A DNA stretch of 64,000 bases from Amorphophallus konjac (GCA_022559845.1 CM040117.1:150478732-150542731); one strand, 5' to 3'; shown: positions 1-11,363, counted from the stretch's first letter. Numbers and translations are program-made. The notes: generated by a model from the letters alone, not told the origin.

Positions 1-164
1 CGACTCCCTGAAGTGGCGGTTCCAGAAGTTGACTTTTGATAATTTTGCACGAATTATTCCCGGACTGCAATTTCAGACCTAGACAGAGAACATATCTACA
101 TGTCTCGACTGCAAGAATTATGGTGCTCAGATCCGGAGGCCGATCGAGGCGTGGCTGATACCAT
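1..164 (-). other. Probable leader of the element owning the 165-1325 LTR
   Basis: Sequence beyond the PBS-like site. No protein or repeat was recognised. It would be internal sequence of the same inserted element if the LTR call is right. Confidence 0.2.
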
Positions 165-1325
165 TGGAAAGAGCACTCACAGAACTACAACATATATGTT
201 TTTCCCATCGATCCAGAGAAGGGATTAGAAATGAAAAACTCTACAAACTATGGGTTTTCCTGTGGATCAGGTTACTGACACTCCGGATAGAAAAGGATCT
301 GCCTAAAACTGATTTCAGGGACTACAAAAATTATGGGAGGTAGAGGGGAACGTCAGGAACACTGAGTAATTTTTGTGGATTTTATTAAAAGTTCTAAGGG
401 GGTGGAAAATTACAACAAGGTGACTCTATCCCGTAGATCTGCAGAATGGCATATTATAGGGGAGAGAACAATAAATGTGAGAAAAATACCAAATGGTGTC
501 CAAATGACACAAAATTTGAACTTGAGGTTAGGGGAGACGAGCAGAACAAACTCTCAAAATCAGGGCTTGACCTGACAACAAGAGAAATAACTAGAATTTC
601 AGGATTGGGGTTCTGTCGTGATGGAGACAGAACTCCGGCGAAGCGGCAGTGGCGGCGCGTTGGCGGCACGAACGGAAGGTGGTGGCCGGAAGTCGCATCC
701 AGCGGAGGTGGAGTTCTTGGAGTCACACCAAGAGGAGGGCTTCACACCCTAAAAGATGAGCTCTCACAGCTCAAGAAGGGGGAGAGAGGAGGGGCAATGG
801 TGGACAAATTATGATATTTCCTTTCAATAATTCATCAACTCCTTACAAGACACTATACATGAGTTTATATAGAGGGAAGGAAGGGGGAGGGGGGTTGGCA
901 AATGCCATGGGGTGAGGAGAGAGAGGGGAGTGCGACCCTTTGACTCTTGGGAAAGAGATTTTTTAATTCTCCCATGTGGTTAATACAAAATACTACAAAA
1001 ATAAAAGTCCTACCTAAGGGGGGAAAGAATCTTGGACTTTGTAAACACATTGTCCCCTTTGAATGGTCAATCATCTAGAAGCCCACCTTGGACCTTTTAC
1101 TGGCCTCACATGGGCCCTAAGACTTAGGTGGACCAATAGGGAAGGGAATGAGGGCCCCTTGCTGGTCCTGCTAGACTTTTACATAAAAACCCAAAGAATC
1201 CTAAGGAATGACAAATTGGCTTATAAAGCCTTACAATTGCAAACATACTTTTCCAATGATATAAATACAAATAAAAGGACTCAAATGCAAAATAAAAAGT
1301 TAGTGCGCGATGTTGATTCCCATCA
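165..1325 (-). repeat. Putative LTR inserted in X gag (possibly Ty1/copia type)
   Basis: The X gag frame stops matching at 1325, where the + strand reads ...CCCATCA; the minus strand therefore starts TGATGGG. A TATA-like box (CTATATAAAC, minus strand) lies at 863-874, about 450 nt into the block, as in an LTR promoter. At the left end, TGGAAAG at 165 is preceded by a PBS-like string (minus strand ATGGTATCAG at 154-163). That gives a 1.16-kb TG...CA block. There is no second copy and no duplication could be confirmed, so this is an inference. ORFs within it look random. Confidence 0.35.
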
Positions 1326-1330
1326 CTGCA

Positions 1331-1560
1331 TCTGGATCTGGCTGTCCGTCGAACTGAGGCGGGTGAAACTGCAAAAATTCCCTCAACACACGGCCACGAC
1401 CCCCTTCAACGGACGAGCCCTCTACGGCTTCTCCACCATGCTGCCGGAGGAAAAACTGGTACATTCCCTCATAGAACTGCTCATGCCCTTGCCCTCTAGC
1501 TGCCTCTTCCGCTCCTTCTACCTCAGCCGATGTTCTACTATGTCCTTCCTGATCCTTCAT
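1331..1560 (-). pseudogene. N-terminal gag fragment of element X
   Basis: About 77 residues from the ATG at 1560, about 400 nt after the PBS. The end of the fragment has the Ty3/gypsy gag signature FLQFHPPQFDGQPDPDA (family pattern: hydrophobic-Leu, PP.FDG, DP, A), the beginning of the retrotransposon gag domain that packages element RNA. The frame then runs into unrelated sequence at about 1325, where an LTR-like block is inserted, giving an artificial tail ending in a stop near 1300. The first ~50 residues are Glu/Gly/Arg-rich and not conserved. Family assignment is from the motif; chromovirus type is inferred from the LTR features shared with A, B and D. Confidence 0.6.
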
Positions 1561-1956
1561 CGACTGTTCTGACTAAGAGCGCGCCCTCCTCCTCGGCACC
1601 ATGCCTCTCTAGCACAAAAAAAAAACAACGAAATTAATAAAACACCCGGTGCCCTAAGCCAGTTGCCGACCGTATTAAATACCGTGGACTCTCTGGACCT
1701 CTGCTATTATTTTAGTTACCTTACACTTCCACAACCGTGCTTTGATACCGTGTTGAATCCACAAAATCGTGATATTGAGATACATAGGCCCAGGGTCATA
1801 AGCACATCAACCATAACTCATTTAACCAATATGGGACTATTGCCCAAGGGCTAAGCCCAAATTCCAACACTCCCCCTCACGGCCAAGATGGGCCATGGAG
1901 ATTAATTGGGAGAAAGTGGCAAGATAAGAAATATATGGAGTTGGGCCCAAGACCAT

Positions 1957-1968
1957 GCTCTGATACCA
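1957..1968 (-). other. Primer-binding site of X (initiator tRNA-Met type)
   Basis: Minus strand reads TGGTATCAGAGC two bases after the LTR end. This is the standard plant initiator-tRNA-Met PBS and fixes the orientation of X as minus. Confidence 0.8.
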
Positions 1969-2313
1969 ACTGTAACGACCCAGAATCTGAGTACCAAAAA
2001 GGACCCGATAACACGAATCCTGAACCGCCACCCACGGGCCGGGAGGCCCGAAGGGTTAAGGGTGGGAGTGGGAGTGTAAAAGAAGCTAAAATAAACACCG
2101 GAATATAATGCATAATTAATTAATAAAGAGCTAAACTATCACATGATTTAATAGAGTTATATAGTCCAGAACTACAAGTCCAAAGTAAGTATATTCAACA
2201 GAAAGGAAAGGTATAAGTACACGGGACATACCCCGACTCTGGCTAACTGGGGTCTAACCCTGACCACCGACACCGCGAACAACCTTGAAAGTACCACACG
2301 CAAACCTCGCCTC

Positions 2314-2362
2314 ACCTGAAAATAATGGGAGTGAGCCTCATCTCACAGGCTCAGTAGGGGTC
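2314..2362 (-). promoter_or_regulatory. Conserved U5 hairpin and TTTTCAG block, X LTR
   Basis: Minus strand: CTACTGAGCC, a 10-nt loop, GGCTCAC, then a T-rich stretch ending TTTTCAGGTGAG. The arms TGAGCC/GGCTCA are perfectly complementary. It lies 343 nt from the LTR end, the same distance as in B and A. Confidence 0.6.
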
Positions 2363-2577
2363 CCGTTGATCCCCACCTCACGCGACGGAAACAACAGTAC
2401 GATAACCAAACGTAAGCGCAATAAATAAATAACAGGAAAGGGTAAGGAACTACCACTAAAGGAACTCTGCAAGGGACAACTACACCTACTGCTAAACCAA
2501 ACCTCATCCACAGGGGACGGAACAGACCGAGCCGCCAAGACGGCAAACCACAACGAAAGAAACCCGAGCCAGAACCA

Positions 2578-2633
2578 CTCCGATGACTTACACCGCAGCC
2601 TGGAAGCATCCTCCGATGACTTACACCGCAGCC
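2578..2633. repeat. Short tandem duplication inside the X LTR
   Basis: Two copies of a block beginning GATGACTTACACCGCAGCC, 33 bp apart. A local slippage-type duplication. Confidence 0.7.
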
Positions 2634-3088
2634 TCAAGTGTCTCCCCACACACCCTCGGGTGGAAATTGAGACACGGTACACAGTACCACAGACAAGGAC
2701 AAGTCGGGGTCGCGCTCATCGGCACGCGTCCACGGCCCCCGACTACGTGTGCACACACAGACCAACTGCTCTAGGTCGGGTCCTCTAGCCGGTTATCCCC
2801 CCAGCCAGACTCAGGCTGCAAAGGCAAGGGGTCCTTAGGTAACTGGCCTATAAACCTCTACTCGGGCTAAGCCTCCACCACTCCCAGGTGGGTCGGCACG
2901 AACGTGCCCAGGTCAGCAACGTCTAGTGGGTGGAGTCACCAAGTGAAAACTCACCGTAACCACGAAAACTACCGAAGTACCACCGATCCGAAACCCCGAT
3001 GAGGAGCGGAAATGATCCTCCGCACCAATACCGCCTCACGGGAGGCGAGAACGATACAATCGAAACCCAGTCAAAGTGGAAACTAGGT

Positions 3089-3505
3089 GGCGGTCTTCTC
3101 CAGACTATCACCTCAGGTGGCGATCCACCCTAGACCGCTACCTGGAGGTAGCGGTCCCCAAGGGACCGTTACCTTCAAGGGGTTCATGGAATAAGACTGT
3201 CATCTCCAGACCGTCATATCAAGGATGTGATCTGGGGATGGCCGCAACCCCAGGGTCCCACAAAAGGCGCGTCCACGCTCCCGCAGAGGGCACGTTCACT
3301 CCGCCAGGTGGGGGTCTTGGCCTGACCGCTACCACCACTTAGCGGTCCGTCGCAAGGCCGCTACCCGGAACTAACATGCAATGGCCCCGCCAAATGGCGG
3401 TCTTGTCCTGACCACTACCATCAGGTAGCGGTCAATCGCAAGGCTGCTACCGGGAATTGACTGCAGACAAATGGCGGTCCCCAGATGGCAGCCTCCTGAA
3501 GAGAC
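3089..3505. repeat. Inverted-repeat cluster in the X LTR
   Basis: At least eight occurrences of GCGGTC / GACCGC type cores arranged as facing pairs, for example GTAGCGGTCC facing GGACCGTTAC at about 3149-3172 and AGCGGTC facing GACCGCTA at several other places. The individual pairs are diverged from each other. Same kind of cluster as in the LTRs of B, A, D and F. Confidence 0.6.
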
Positions 3506-4089
3506 GGTCTGCGGTATGACCGTAACCTCCTTTCGAGGCTCAAAATGGTGAACTCCATAGGAAAACCCATTCCACGCCCCAATCACCCCCAAGTGATGGG
3601 GAAAACAAGGGGAACTCAACTCCCTACCGCTCTAGCATCAAAAGAAGGCCATCAAGCCATCAAAATCTCAGAGAATCGCTAGATCCAGCGCTCAAACCCT
3701 AAACATGCATTTAACCCCCCGGCATGAAATACACCCCTCTCAACCTCTCCACGGCATAGAAATCATGGGGAAACCTAGAAGGGAGGTAAGGATCCATCCC
3801 CCTACCTCAAAGATGCGAGAATCCTCCAAAATCGATGTCGATCGGCCTCCACGCTTGAAGCCGCCGCCACCCGCGAAACCACCATGAACCACACCTTCAC
3901 GATCACCTTGCCGCCGCCGTCGCCGCCACCTCGTCGCCTCGGCTCGCCGTCTGTAGCTGGAGAGGGAGGGGACGCCGCATCCGCGCATGGAAGAGGGGAG
4001 AGGCTTGCGATGGCAACTATCGAATGGGGTTGGGGGTGCTCATGGGAGGAAAGAAAAGGGAATCTAGGGATTGCTCCCTAACCCTCCCA

Positions 4090-6312
4090 GCCGAGGGGGC
4101 TAGCGTCGAGCCCTTAGACACTGTCCGTGCCCGTTCTTGCATCTTCAAGTTATAAATCAAGCTACTTCACGAGAAATAATAATGTGGGCCAATAATATCA
4201 GGTTCAAACAATAGTTTCATGATAACAAATGTAATCAAGGTAAGAATGCACCAAAATGTAATCATGAGATCATGGATGATTTAATTGGACATTATGATAC
4301 GGAGGAATTTCGGCAGCACAATGGTACATTCATTAATTTTCATAATTTATTAATAGCTTATTGGATAAGGTGTTACGTTCCAGATAATTAGAAGACCATC
4401 TTGGAACGGAGTAGAGTTAACCCTTTCGTAAAACCATGGGTTAGACAACATTTAGACATAACGCGGTCATGCTACGACTGCTATCAGGAAGTAGCGGTCA
4501 TGTGTGAACCGCTATCTAGATGAGTCGACGCAGAAGAAAGAACAAGCCGACGCAATGAACAAACTGGCAGAACGCGGTCGTGCCAGGACCGCCTTCATGA
4601 AGTAGCGGTCGCCTGAAGGCTGCGTTCAGGTCAATTCATAGAAAATGTGAATTTTATGAAGTGCTTTCTAGACCATTGGGATTTTAGTGTACAACCAGCT
4701 CGGCGTCTTAGTGGGAATCCCAGGCTCGCGGAGACTTACAGAGGCCCTGAAACATGATCACATAATCCGACAGAAGGAATATTCGACGGAGAGGATCTCA
4801 AGTCCAAGAGATGTGCCTATCAAGTGCATGTGTAACTAATAGCATAGTACTATGATACATGCTATGTACTTAAGAAAGACATGGAAATGAGAATGAAACG
4901 TGTAAAATAGTGATTAAAACTCCAATATAGAAAGTTCTACAAATCATGGAAAAATATCTTTAATACAAGACTTTATAGTTTTGGCATGAAATTAACATAA
5001 GATTAAAATAAGTTTCCAAAACATGATGTGTCATAAAACAGAACCATCATATCCACAATATAAGCAGTAACATAACTTCAAGGTGAGACAAGAGAATATA
5101 GAGTAAGGCAAAAGAACTACAAACTACGGAGAGGGGTTAATCCGGTTACTGTTCCTCAAAACAGCAAGTAAAACGTGGTCTAGAGATGACCGCCGTCTAT
5201 ATAAAGCGGTCTATCTGGAACTGCCTTCTAATGGGCGCGGTCTTTGGTGGACCGCCTTCTATCTGCAACAGACAGAAGGTCCAACAGATGTGCAAGGCCT
5301 GTCTAAGGGTAATTAACACATGAAAACTTTGGAGAATAGGATGATAATGCATGATAGAACAGAAATAATGCATGGAGATACGTGAATTTGGATAACTTTG
5401 GCCAAATTACTATCTTTTCCATTAATTTGCAAGGACATTCATGCAGGGAGGGTCTAGATGGGTAGTCCGGAGAAAACATATAATACGACGTGTATAGAGT
5501 ATGAAATCAAGAGAAAACAAGGGGCTTTTACTTCTAACACATTGTTAAAGCCATCATGAGATAACCTACCTTTGATTTGATCCCTAGACTGAGAATTTCT
5601 CACTGGAAGTACGCTCTCGTTCCTACACGTCCTCCGTGGAACCAGTAACTTCCCGACCTTCTATCTCCCTAGCTACTTGTTCTCCTAGCACGAGATTTGG
5701 AGGAAAGTTAGAAGACATAAAGGGGAACAATTAACTCTAAAGGCTGGATATGAAATTACCTCTGCTAAGGTCCATAAACTTCATATCTTTGCTGGAAGAA
5801 TACGCATGTTCCTGTGCGTTCAGCAGAGAAACAGCTACTGTCGACCCCTCTAACTCTTTGGATGCTTGGTCTCCTAACATGCAATTTGGCAAAGGGTTAG
5901 AAGATACTAAAGGGAATAAAAACATCTAAAAGACTAATATGAAATAACATCGTCTTACTGTCGAACCATGCGAGCTAAAACGAGGGTTCGTGTAGGTCGA
6001 TTCTAGGCCCTATTTATAATGAATGACCTAGGGTTGAAGTTTCAGATCGAATTAGGAGTCCTATGGGACATCAATCCGATCCTCTAAGAATCCTAGATAG
6101 GTTTCACTGCCAGAGCACTTCGATCCTAGGCGATTGGGATGGCAAAATTTCAAGTTTTTCACGCCTCTCTATCACCTGTTCACGGAAGTAGAATGCGGTC
6201 GTGTCTGGACCACCTCATGGAAGACGTGGTCGCACGATAGACCGCCTTCAGGGCCAAGATCTAAAAAATCAGATTTATCCTAATTTCTCTATTTATCCTT
6301 ATCTATCCTATT
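4090..6312 (-). repeat. 3' LTR of B, segment 1
   Basis: Matches the right LTR of B from about 15590 to 17815 along its whole length, with scattered substitutions. It contains inverted-repeat clusters at 4459-4625, 5175-5270 and 6193-6250, a conserved block beginning GTACAACCAGCTCGGCG at about 4690, and a TATA-like box on the minus strand (TTATAAATAGGG, about 6008-6020). It ends at the CTATT that is duplicated on the far side of insertion E. Small ORFs here (for example 5737-5925) are chance. Confidence 0.8.
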
Positions 6313-6359
6313 ATTATACTCAGATAATTTCCCCAGCAAAATATCAAGAAATAAGGGCA

Positions 6360-7410
6360 CGGGAATTTCCTCGAACACCTTCAAGGTGTTGGTCATCCAG
6401 CCCTTTCTACAACACCCTGGGCCCAATCGACGGTCCTAACCAGCCCACCGTGACTAACGGCATCTCCAACAATTGATTGGGGCCACCCCCGATCACCCAG
6501 TTCGCTGATTTACCCGCCTTCAACCAAGCCACCCGGGTCAACCCGGGGGCACCCTGACTACAAGCCACGCCGCATGGCACCCAGCAACAAGGCCGGGGCC
6601 TACCCCCAAGACGCCTTCCTCTAGCCCTCCAAGGTCAAAGGGAGACGTAGCTAAGTCAACCACAGGCTTTGGGGGCCCGCAGCATGCATATACGGCCCAC
6701 GCACGTGTGTCGGGAATTTTCCCGAATGCCTTGCAGGAGCGTATATCCCAGCCACTCTACAACAAACCGTGGGCCAACCCGTAGCTCTAACACACCAGCC
6801 GGGTTCTACAATGACCCTCCAGCAAGTCAGGGCCACCCCCGACCCTCAGATACGCGACGATGAGCTATGAGCTTTTAGCTCCCGGGGCAACCCGGGGCTA
6901 TCCTGTCAACCCGCCTTACAACGTGGCAAATACCACCAAGGCAGGGCCGACACGCCCAAAGCACCTTATCCAGACTTATGCAAGCTCCTACCCTCAGCCC
7001 GAGACCAATTCTAAGGCCCCTCAACCAGTTACCCAGGCCGTTCGACAGCCCGAGGTGTGTCGGGAATTTACCCGAACACCTTGCGAGCGGCAACTATGAT
7101 ACGACAACAACAAGCCCCCATGGGCCAATCTCAACATCCGAGAGTACCCCGTCCTTCAAAGGACAACTTCAAATAGCCTCAGGAAGCCGTCGGGGCCAAC
7201 CCCGCGGCCAAGGCCCGCCCCCAGGGGTGAGTTCGCCCCAGGGCGCGGGGGTTGGCCAGGGCACGTCCCCGAGGGCGAGTTTGCCCCAGGGCGCGGCCGT
7301 GCCCCAGGGAGGGCGAACCCCTCCCTTGGGGGGGGTCACTCCCTCCTCCCAGTCCAAGAGACCCACAACCCTTCCCAGCCCCAGTCTCATGCAAGGATCG
7401 ATCGGCATAC
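6360..7410 (+). repeat. Three diverged ~350-bp tandem units in E
   Basis: A conserved start, CGGGAATTT followed by CCCGAA-type sequence and CACCTT or GCCTT, recurs at 6360, 6711 and 7061, spacings of 351 and 350 bp. The regions between share short phrases (CTACAACA..., GGGCCAACCC, GGGGCCACCCCC) but are strongly diverged. The third unit carries a GC-rich tract at 7225-7345 with several GCCCCAGGGCG-like repeats. Confidence 0.55.
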
Positions 7411-7640
7411 CCGTGCGGGGAAGAAGTCATGAAGAACGAAGCCTCGGGATCACACGGATGCACGCGGGTCAATCTCCTCGATCTACGTGCACAAGCATCC
7501 AGCCAACTAGTCCAAACCCGTATCCTTTGTCTTCTTGTTGTCACGTTGACTCAAATTGGGCCCAATTTAGTAAAAAAAATTAGATTTTATAGAGAGTGGG
7601 GACCCCTCTCTCTCCAGCCCGCGCGAACCCCCCCTAGGGG

Positions 7641-7885
7641 GGGTTTAGGCAGACCAGACCCAGCCCTCTAGCTGGTCCGCCTAAACCCCAGCCCATAACA
7701 AAAAAAAAAATTCATAAAAAACTTAGCCTCCGGTCCGCGTAAACCTCCCACAGGTGGGGCTTTAGGCGGACCAGACTAGCCCCCTGTGCTGGTCCACCTA
7801 AACACCCTCCGAAACTAAAAAATATTTTTTAAAAAAAGGGTTTAGGCGGACCAGAACACCCCTTCAATCTGTTCCGCCTAAACCC
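7641..7885. repeat. Three long hairpins in E
   Basis: Three 46-49-nt inverted repeats at 7641-7689, 7758-7803 and 7838-7885. Each has arms of about 15-17 nt: left arm GGTTTAGGCGGACCAG (with small changes), right arm CTGGTCCGCCTAAACC (likewise), around a variable 14-17-nt loop. The arms are conserved while loops and spacers differ. Confidence 0.8.
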
Positions 7886-7903
7886 CATGACCCTTCAACT
7901 CCT

Positions 7904-7913
7904 TCTATAAATT
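7904..7913 (+). promoter_or_regulatory. TATA-like box in E
   Basis: TCTATAAATT on the + strand about 20 nt after the third hairpin, followed within ~35 nt by a purine-rich GAGAGGGAGAGAG stretch. A plausible LTR-type promoter core; not proven. Confidence 0.4.
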
Positions 7914-9275
7914 CCACCCTTAGAAGTTCAAAGGAGAGGGAGAGAGATACGTGCATACAACACAACCGGACGCAGGCACATGGACACCAGCATGCAACCA
8001 AGGACGGAAGCAAGGAGCTAAGTGCGCGCGTGGTTGGTGTGTTGATCGGCTCTCACACGCCGAGGGTATGTCACTCGCACTTCCCTCATACGCCGTTTAG
8101 CCACCTCACACAAGCCCATCGCCGTCACACGTAAGGCGCTACGACAACAGCAAACACACCCGCATCCCGGGTCTGCCCGCGCATGACAACCTGCGACCGT
8201 CACACATGCGCCATGGTGTCGCACCTACCTTTGTCACAGAACCACATGCCCATCACTCACCCCGAGTTGGCCGCCGACCATTCTGACTGATGACTCGAGA
8301 TAGCCGGACCCTGGCCCAGGAGCCATGTTCCCAGGACCGGCCTAGACTCCCCAGCATGAAGATACTCGCCCCTCTAGACACGTACCCGACTGCTCATCCC
8401 GAGCCGCGTCTGGCCCTCCTTCAGGCGACGACTAGTATCTCTCCCTGCCATCCAGTCTAGCCCTCCCTCAGCAAATCGGGCACGTCTCTCGCCTCGAGGA
8501 GAGCCTCTGTAAAAACACACGGATGTCCGCCTTGTTATGCATTGACCCGGGGACCGACCCACGTGTCGGAATTATCTCGTGGCTTGCACCAGTTGTACTT
8601 TGGCCTCCTAGGCCCATTTGTAAAGCCCTTGTGGCTCCCATAAAGTATAAAACTAGTTGAACACACGCACCTGTATCCGGGTCTAAGCCTCCTCCCACAC
8701 TACCTAGTGTGTGTCCAGTGTCTCCCACTCCAATAAATCAAACCTCCCAGTAAAATCCCCCTCATAGCTGCAGGATGCCCCTGGCCCTCTATCCACGGCT
8801 TCAGACATTTACAAACTTCTCTTCAGCACGGAACAAAGGTGTTCAGATTCAATCCGATGTAAATAAACATTGACCTCTTGCGGTCGGTGGGAAACACGTC
8901 CAATACATGATTCTCCACAATCGCCTGCGCTCTCGCACCCATGGAACCTCCTCTCTCCACATGTCGCCCGATTGCCCGAGCCCGCGTGCCGCGTCCTGGC
9001 GACGCTTCCCCAGTCAACCTTTGGTTCCATGGGTGATTATCGAGAAATCGACTGGCACGCCCGCACCCCCGTCCAGTTAACCTATACCCCCAGAAATTTC
9101 TCGTGCCATTCGACCCCTCTCGACTTTCCGTAAAAGGAGAGTGCCCGGTACCGTCATGAGAGGTATACGACCATGGAGGAGGATATCCAAGATACTTTAA
9201 ACTCCCGTATTTTTCCTTCTTCCGCTTTATTCCTTCCCTCATCTCGGTCATCGGTATAAAACCCCCGTGCAACAG

Positions 9276-9539
9276 CTATTTATCCATTTAAATTAGAAAA
9301 TAGCCCCTAATTATGTCTCTAGAAGTGGGCTTGGGCTAAAAGGTCCTCAAAATTGGTCTATGGGCCCAATTTAAGTAGGCTTACTTATTTGGTTAATAAT
9401 TAGGCTTTTGGGCTAAAGGCCTTAACCATTAAATAAATTAATTAACCCATTACTCATTAAATGGCCCATTTAAGCCTATTAAATATTTAAATAATCCTTT
9501 TTAATTTCAGAAAAACCCTAGAAATTTTCAGGGTGCTAA
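9276..9539 (-). repeat. 3' LTR of B, segment 2 (U3 start)
   Basis: Continues the B LTR after insertion E and matches 17815-18074. On the minus strand the element would begin near TTAGCACCC; the expected terminal TGTAGC has lost a base compared with the right copy. Confidence 0.8.
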
Positions 9540-9549
9540 CCCTCCCCCC
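9540..9549 (-). other. Polypurine tract of B
   Basis: Minus strand GGGGGGAGGG immediately before the 3' LTR, the plus-strand DNA primer site. The equivalent in A is at 28160-28172. Confidence 0.7.
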
Positions 9550-9631
9550 ATTAAAAAGAATTTGGTCTCCAAATTCATCGCATGGGATTTTGGGAGAGTG
9601 CATTTTACTTATAGTTAAACAGTTTCGGGTA

Positions 9632-10361
9632 TCAAATAAAGAAAAAGTCGGATGTGAATGGGTTAGGATAATACCGCCAACTACGTTGTCGCCCCTCGTA
9701 GGTTCATCACCTATAACAGTATTGAGATGACCTTGTCGCCTATGTCCTCCATTATTCTTCGAGGGTTGTTCCTTTATTAGAGGACAATTCGGCACCCTGT
9801 GCTCCCGGCTACCATAACGCAGACATGCACCATGGCGCTTCCAATATTCTTCGATCGAATAAGCAAACTTCTCACAAAATGTGCAAGCCTCCATGACTTG
9901 CTTTTCTTCTTCCTTGACTCTTTTGTTTTTACCATTGCCATTGCCATTAAAATTACCATTACCATTACCATTACGGTGCCTCTTCTTGTTGCGAGATTCA
10001 TAGTCTTCGTGATGCTAAACTTCTCTTCTTCTTCTCTCCCTCCTCTCTTATCGTGCTTCCGGCTAGTTTCTTCTCCTTTGCCCTTGAATTTCTCAACCTT
10101 TTCCAAGGTTCTTTCACATAAAAGAGCCTGATGGACCATCTCCGTATAGGTTCAGATATTTTGGGGCCGAGTTGTTTAACCAAGACGGGACGTAGCCCAT
10201 CCATAAATCGATTAGCCTTTAGAAACTCCGTAGAGACCAGATGTGGTGCATATGGGGCCAGCCTTGAGAATTGTAATTCATATTCCACCATAGACATCAT
10301 CCCTTGCCGAAGGGAGGCAAATTCCGCAGCCTTCCTCTCACGTACATGTTCAAAAAAATAT
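9632..10361 (-). pseudogene. gag C-terminal part of B, joined to its 3' tail by a large deletion
   Basis: Read on the minus strand from 10361. The middle gag domain has EYELQFSRLAPYAPH and NRFMDGLRP, closely like element A. A frameshift near 10180 is followed by the zinc-knuckle region in another frame. The knuckle is damaged: CTFC is kept, but the His and last Cys positions are both Tyr (A has CX2CX4HX4C). The protease begins with a FDT string, then the sequence jumps at about 9625-9633 into the element's 3' untranslated tail, which in A lies next to the polypurine tract. Protease core, RT, RNase H and integrase are therefore deleted. The N-terminal gag half lies at 14238-14607 beyond the L1. 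Confidence 0.8.
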
Positions 10362-10365
10362 GTTA

Positions 10366-10375
10366 TTTTTTTTTT
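10366..10375 (-). other. Poly(A) tail of the L1
   Basis: Ten T residues on the + strand directly inside the left target duplication, the product of target-primed reverse transcription. Confidence 0.85.
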
Positions 10376-10574
10376 GTAAAATCAAAGGGGAATAGTGTCC
10401 GCAGCCGGTCGAGTGCACTCCCCCCCAGGGGGGGGGATGGGCTCACACCTCCAGGCAGCCACTATGGCCCTAGAGAATTTTTATTGATGAACTGAAGTTA
10501 CATAGTCAAAGGGGCATACCCCCGTAATACAACCAGGCCAATCAGGCCAGTAAGAGGAGGGAATGACGAGCAAG

Positions 10575-11264
10575 CTAAGAATGGCGGAATGCAGCCAGGC
10601 CTAGTCTATCAACCACTATGTAGCAACGACAAAGGGGGGGGAGCTGAGAGCTAGAATTAAAAACAATATTAATGCGATGCAAACATGCATGGGACGCAAG
10701 GGCATATGTTGCTGAATTAGATTCTCTGTAGACGTGGGATATAGGGATGCCAGAGGGCCCAACAAGAGACATGATCTCCCGCCACCATCGCAGACACTCC
10801 CAAGAAGGGGCAGACCCCGCCGTGAAGGAGGAGGCCAGAACTACTGAATCTGTGCGGATTTTCAAGATCTGTAGGCCGCGCTCGGCCGCAATCCTAATGC
10901 CATCGCACATTACGTGCGTCTCAGCAATGAGCACCGTGCCAACTCCATAGTAATGCATGAAGGCTATGACGAGCTTCCCATAGCAGTCCCTGATGCAGCC
11001 ACCGCCACCGCCACCGCTAGGCCCTGGATTTCCTTTACTGGCTCCGTCAACATTGAGGACCAGGCCCTGGAGTGGAGGAATCAATCTAACCATCCCAGTC
11101 ATAGAGGGGGACGTTCTGTGGGTAAAGCCAAAGTCTGAGATAAGCTGAAATTGTTGATTCGTAGAACGTTGCTTGAAGGTTTTTTTCTGGAGAGCAAAAC
11201 TGATGTTGGATTGTATACTATGGAGAATAGAAGCAGTGGAGGCTTTCTGACCCTGAAACCGCAT
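10575..11264 (-). pseudogene. L1 RNase H domain and 3' end of ORF2
   Basis: A 229-codon frame containing a plant-type RNase H: first catalytic Asp in LNVDGASKGNPGPSG, then AETHVMCDGIRIA (the Glu-bearing helix), RTDSVVLA (second Asp) and ESNSATYALA (C-terminal motif; the usual RNxxAD is altered). The enzyme removes RNA from the RNA-DNA hybrid. The Gly run after GPSG is longer than normal. The beginning of the frame is a junction with the connection domain in another phase. About 200 bp of 3' untranslated sequence lies between the domain end and the poly(A). Confidence 0.85.
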
Positions 11265-11363
11265 GGAGCACCTAGCCTTCCAAATCCCCCATACAGTAAG
11301 AATGATGGCATAAATAACAATGAATCTGAATGGGTTATTCGGATGGTACCGGCTTAAGATGTC

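Larger units (their letters stand above)
1..4089 (-). mobile_element. Chromovirus-type LTR retrotransposon X, partial (5' part only)
   Basis: Minus-strand Ty3/gypsy element of which only the 5' LTR (1971-4089), primer-binding site, leader and start of gag are in the window; the remainder would lie left of base 1. It sits inside the left LTR of element B: the B sequence after 4089 matches the middle of the B right LTR from about 15590, so the first ~750 bp of the B left LTR should lie beyond the left edge, after the rest of X. Its gag is interrupted at about 1326 by another LTR-like block (165-1325). The boundary at 4089 is inferred from the TG...CA rule and from where similarity to B resumes; the target-site duplication cannot be checked. 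Confidence 0.6.
1971..4089 (-). repeat. 5' LTR of element X
   Basis: 2.1-kb LTR, TG...CA bounded. On the minus strand it starts TGGGAGGGTTAGG and ends GGGTCGTTACA, directly followed by a PBS. It carries a dense cluster of GGTC/GACC inverted repeats (3089-3505) and the conserved hairpin plus TTTTCAG block (2314-2362), both shared with the LTRs of A, B and D. The segment 3840-4000 is CCG-rich. No second copy is in the window, so the ends are not confirmed by comparison. Confidence 0.6.
6313..9275 (+). mobile_element. Unclassified ~3-kb insertion E in the B LTR
   Basis: Absent from the B right LTR, where the flanking sequence is continuous at about 17815. It is bounded by a 5-bp direct repeat CTATT (6308-6312 and 9276-9280), the duplication size of LTR elements. 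It is GC-rich, unlike the surroundings. It holds three diverged ~350-bp repeats, three strong hairpins (7641-7885), a TATA-like box on the + strand and a right end reading GTGCAACAG. No coding domain was recognised and the termini are not clean TG...CA. It may be a solo LTR or a non-autonomous element; strand is assigned from the TATA-like box only. Confidence 0.55.

Noticed and set aside
446..814. 122-codon + strand frame
   Set aside because: It falls in a putative LTR, has no recognised motif and is overlapped by an antisense frame of similar length.
3705..4081. Pro/Arg-rich frames at the start of the X LTR
   Set aside because: CCG-rich LTR sequence; frames on opposite strands overlap and nothing is recognisable.
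6978..7671. Overlapping 201-, 139- and 121-codon frames in insertion E
   Set aside because: They lie in GC-rich repeats with few stops in any frame and open on both strands at once; no domain recognised.
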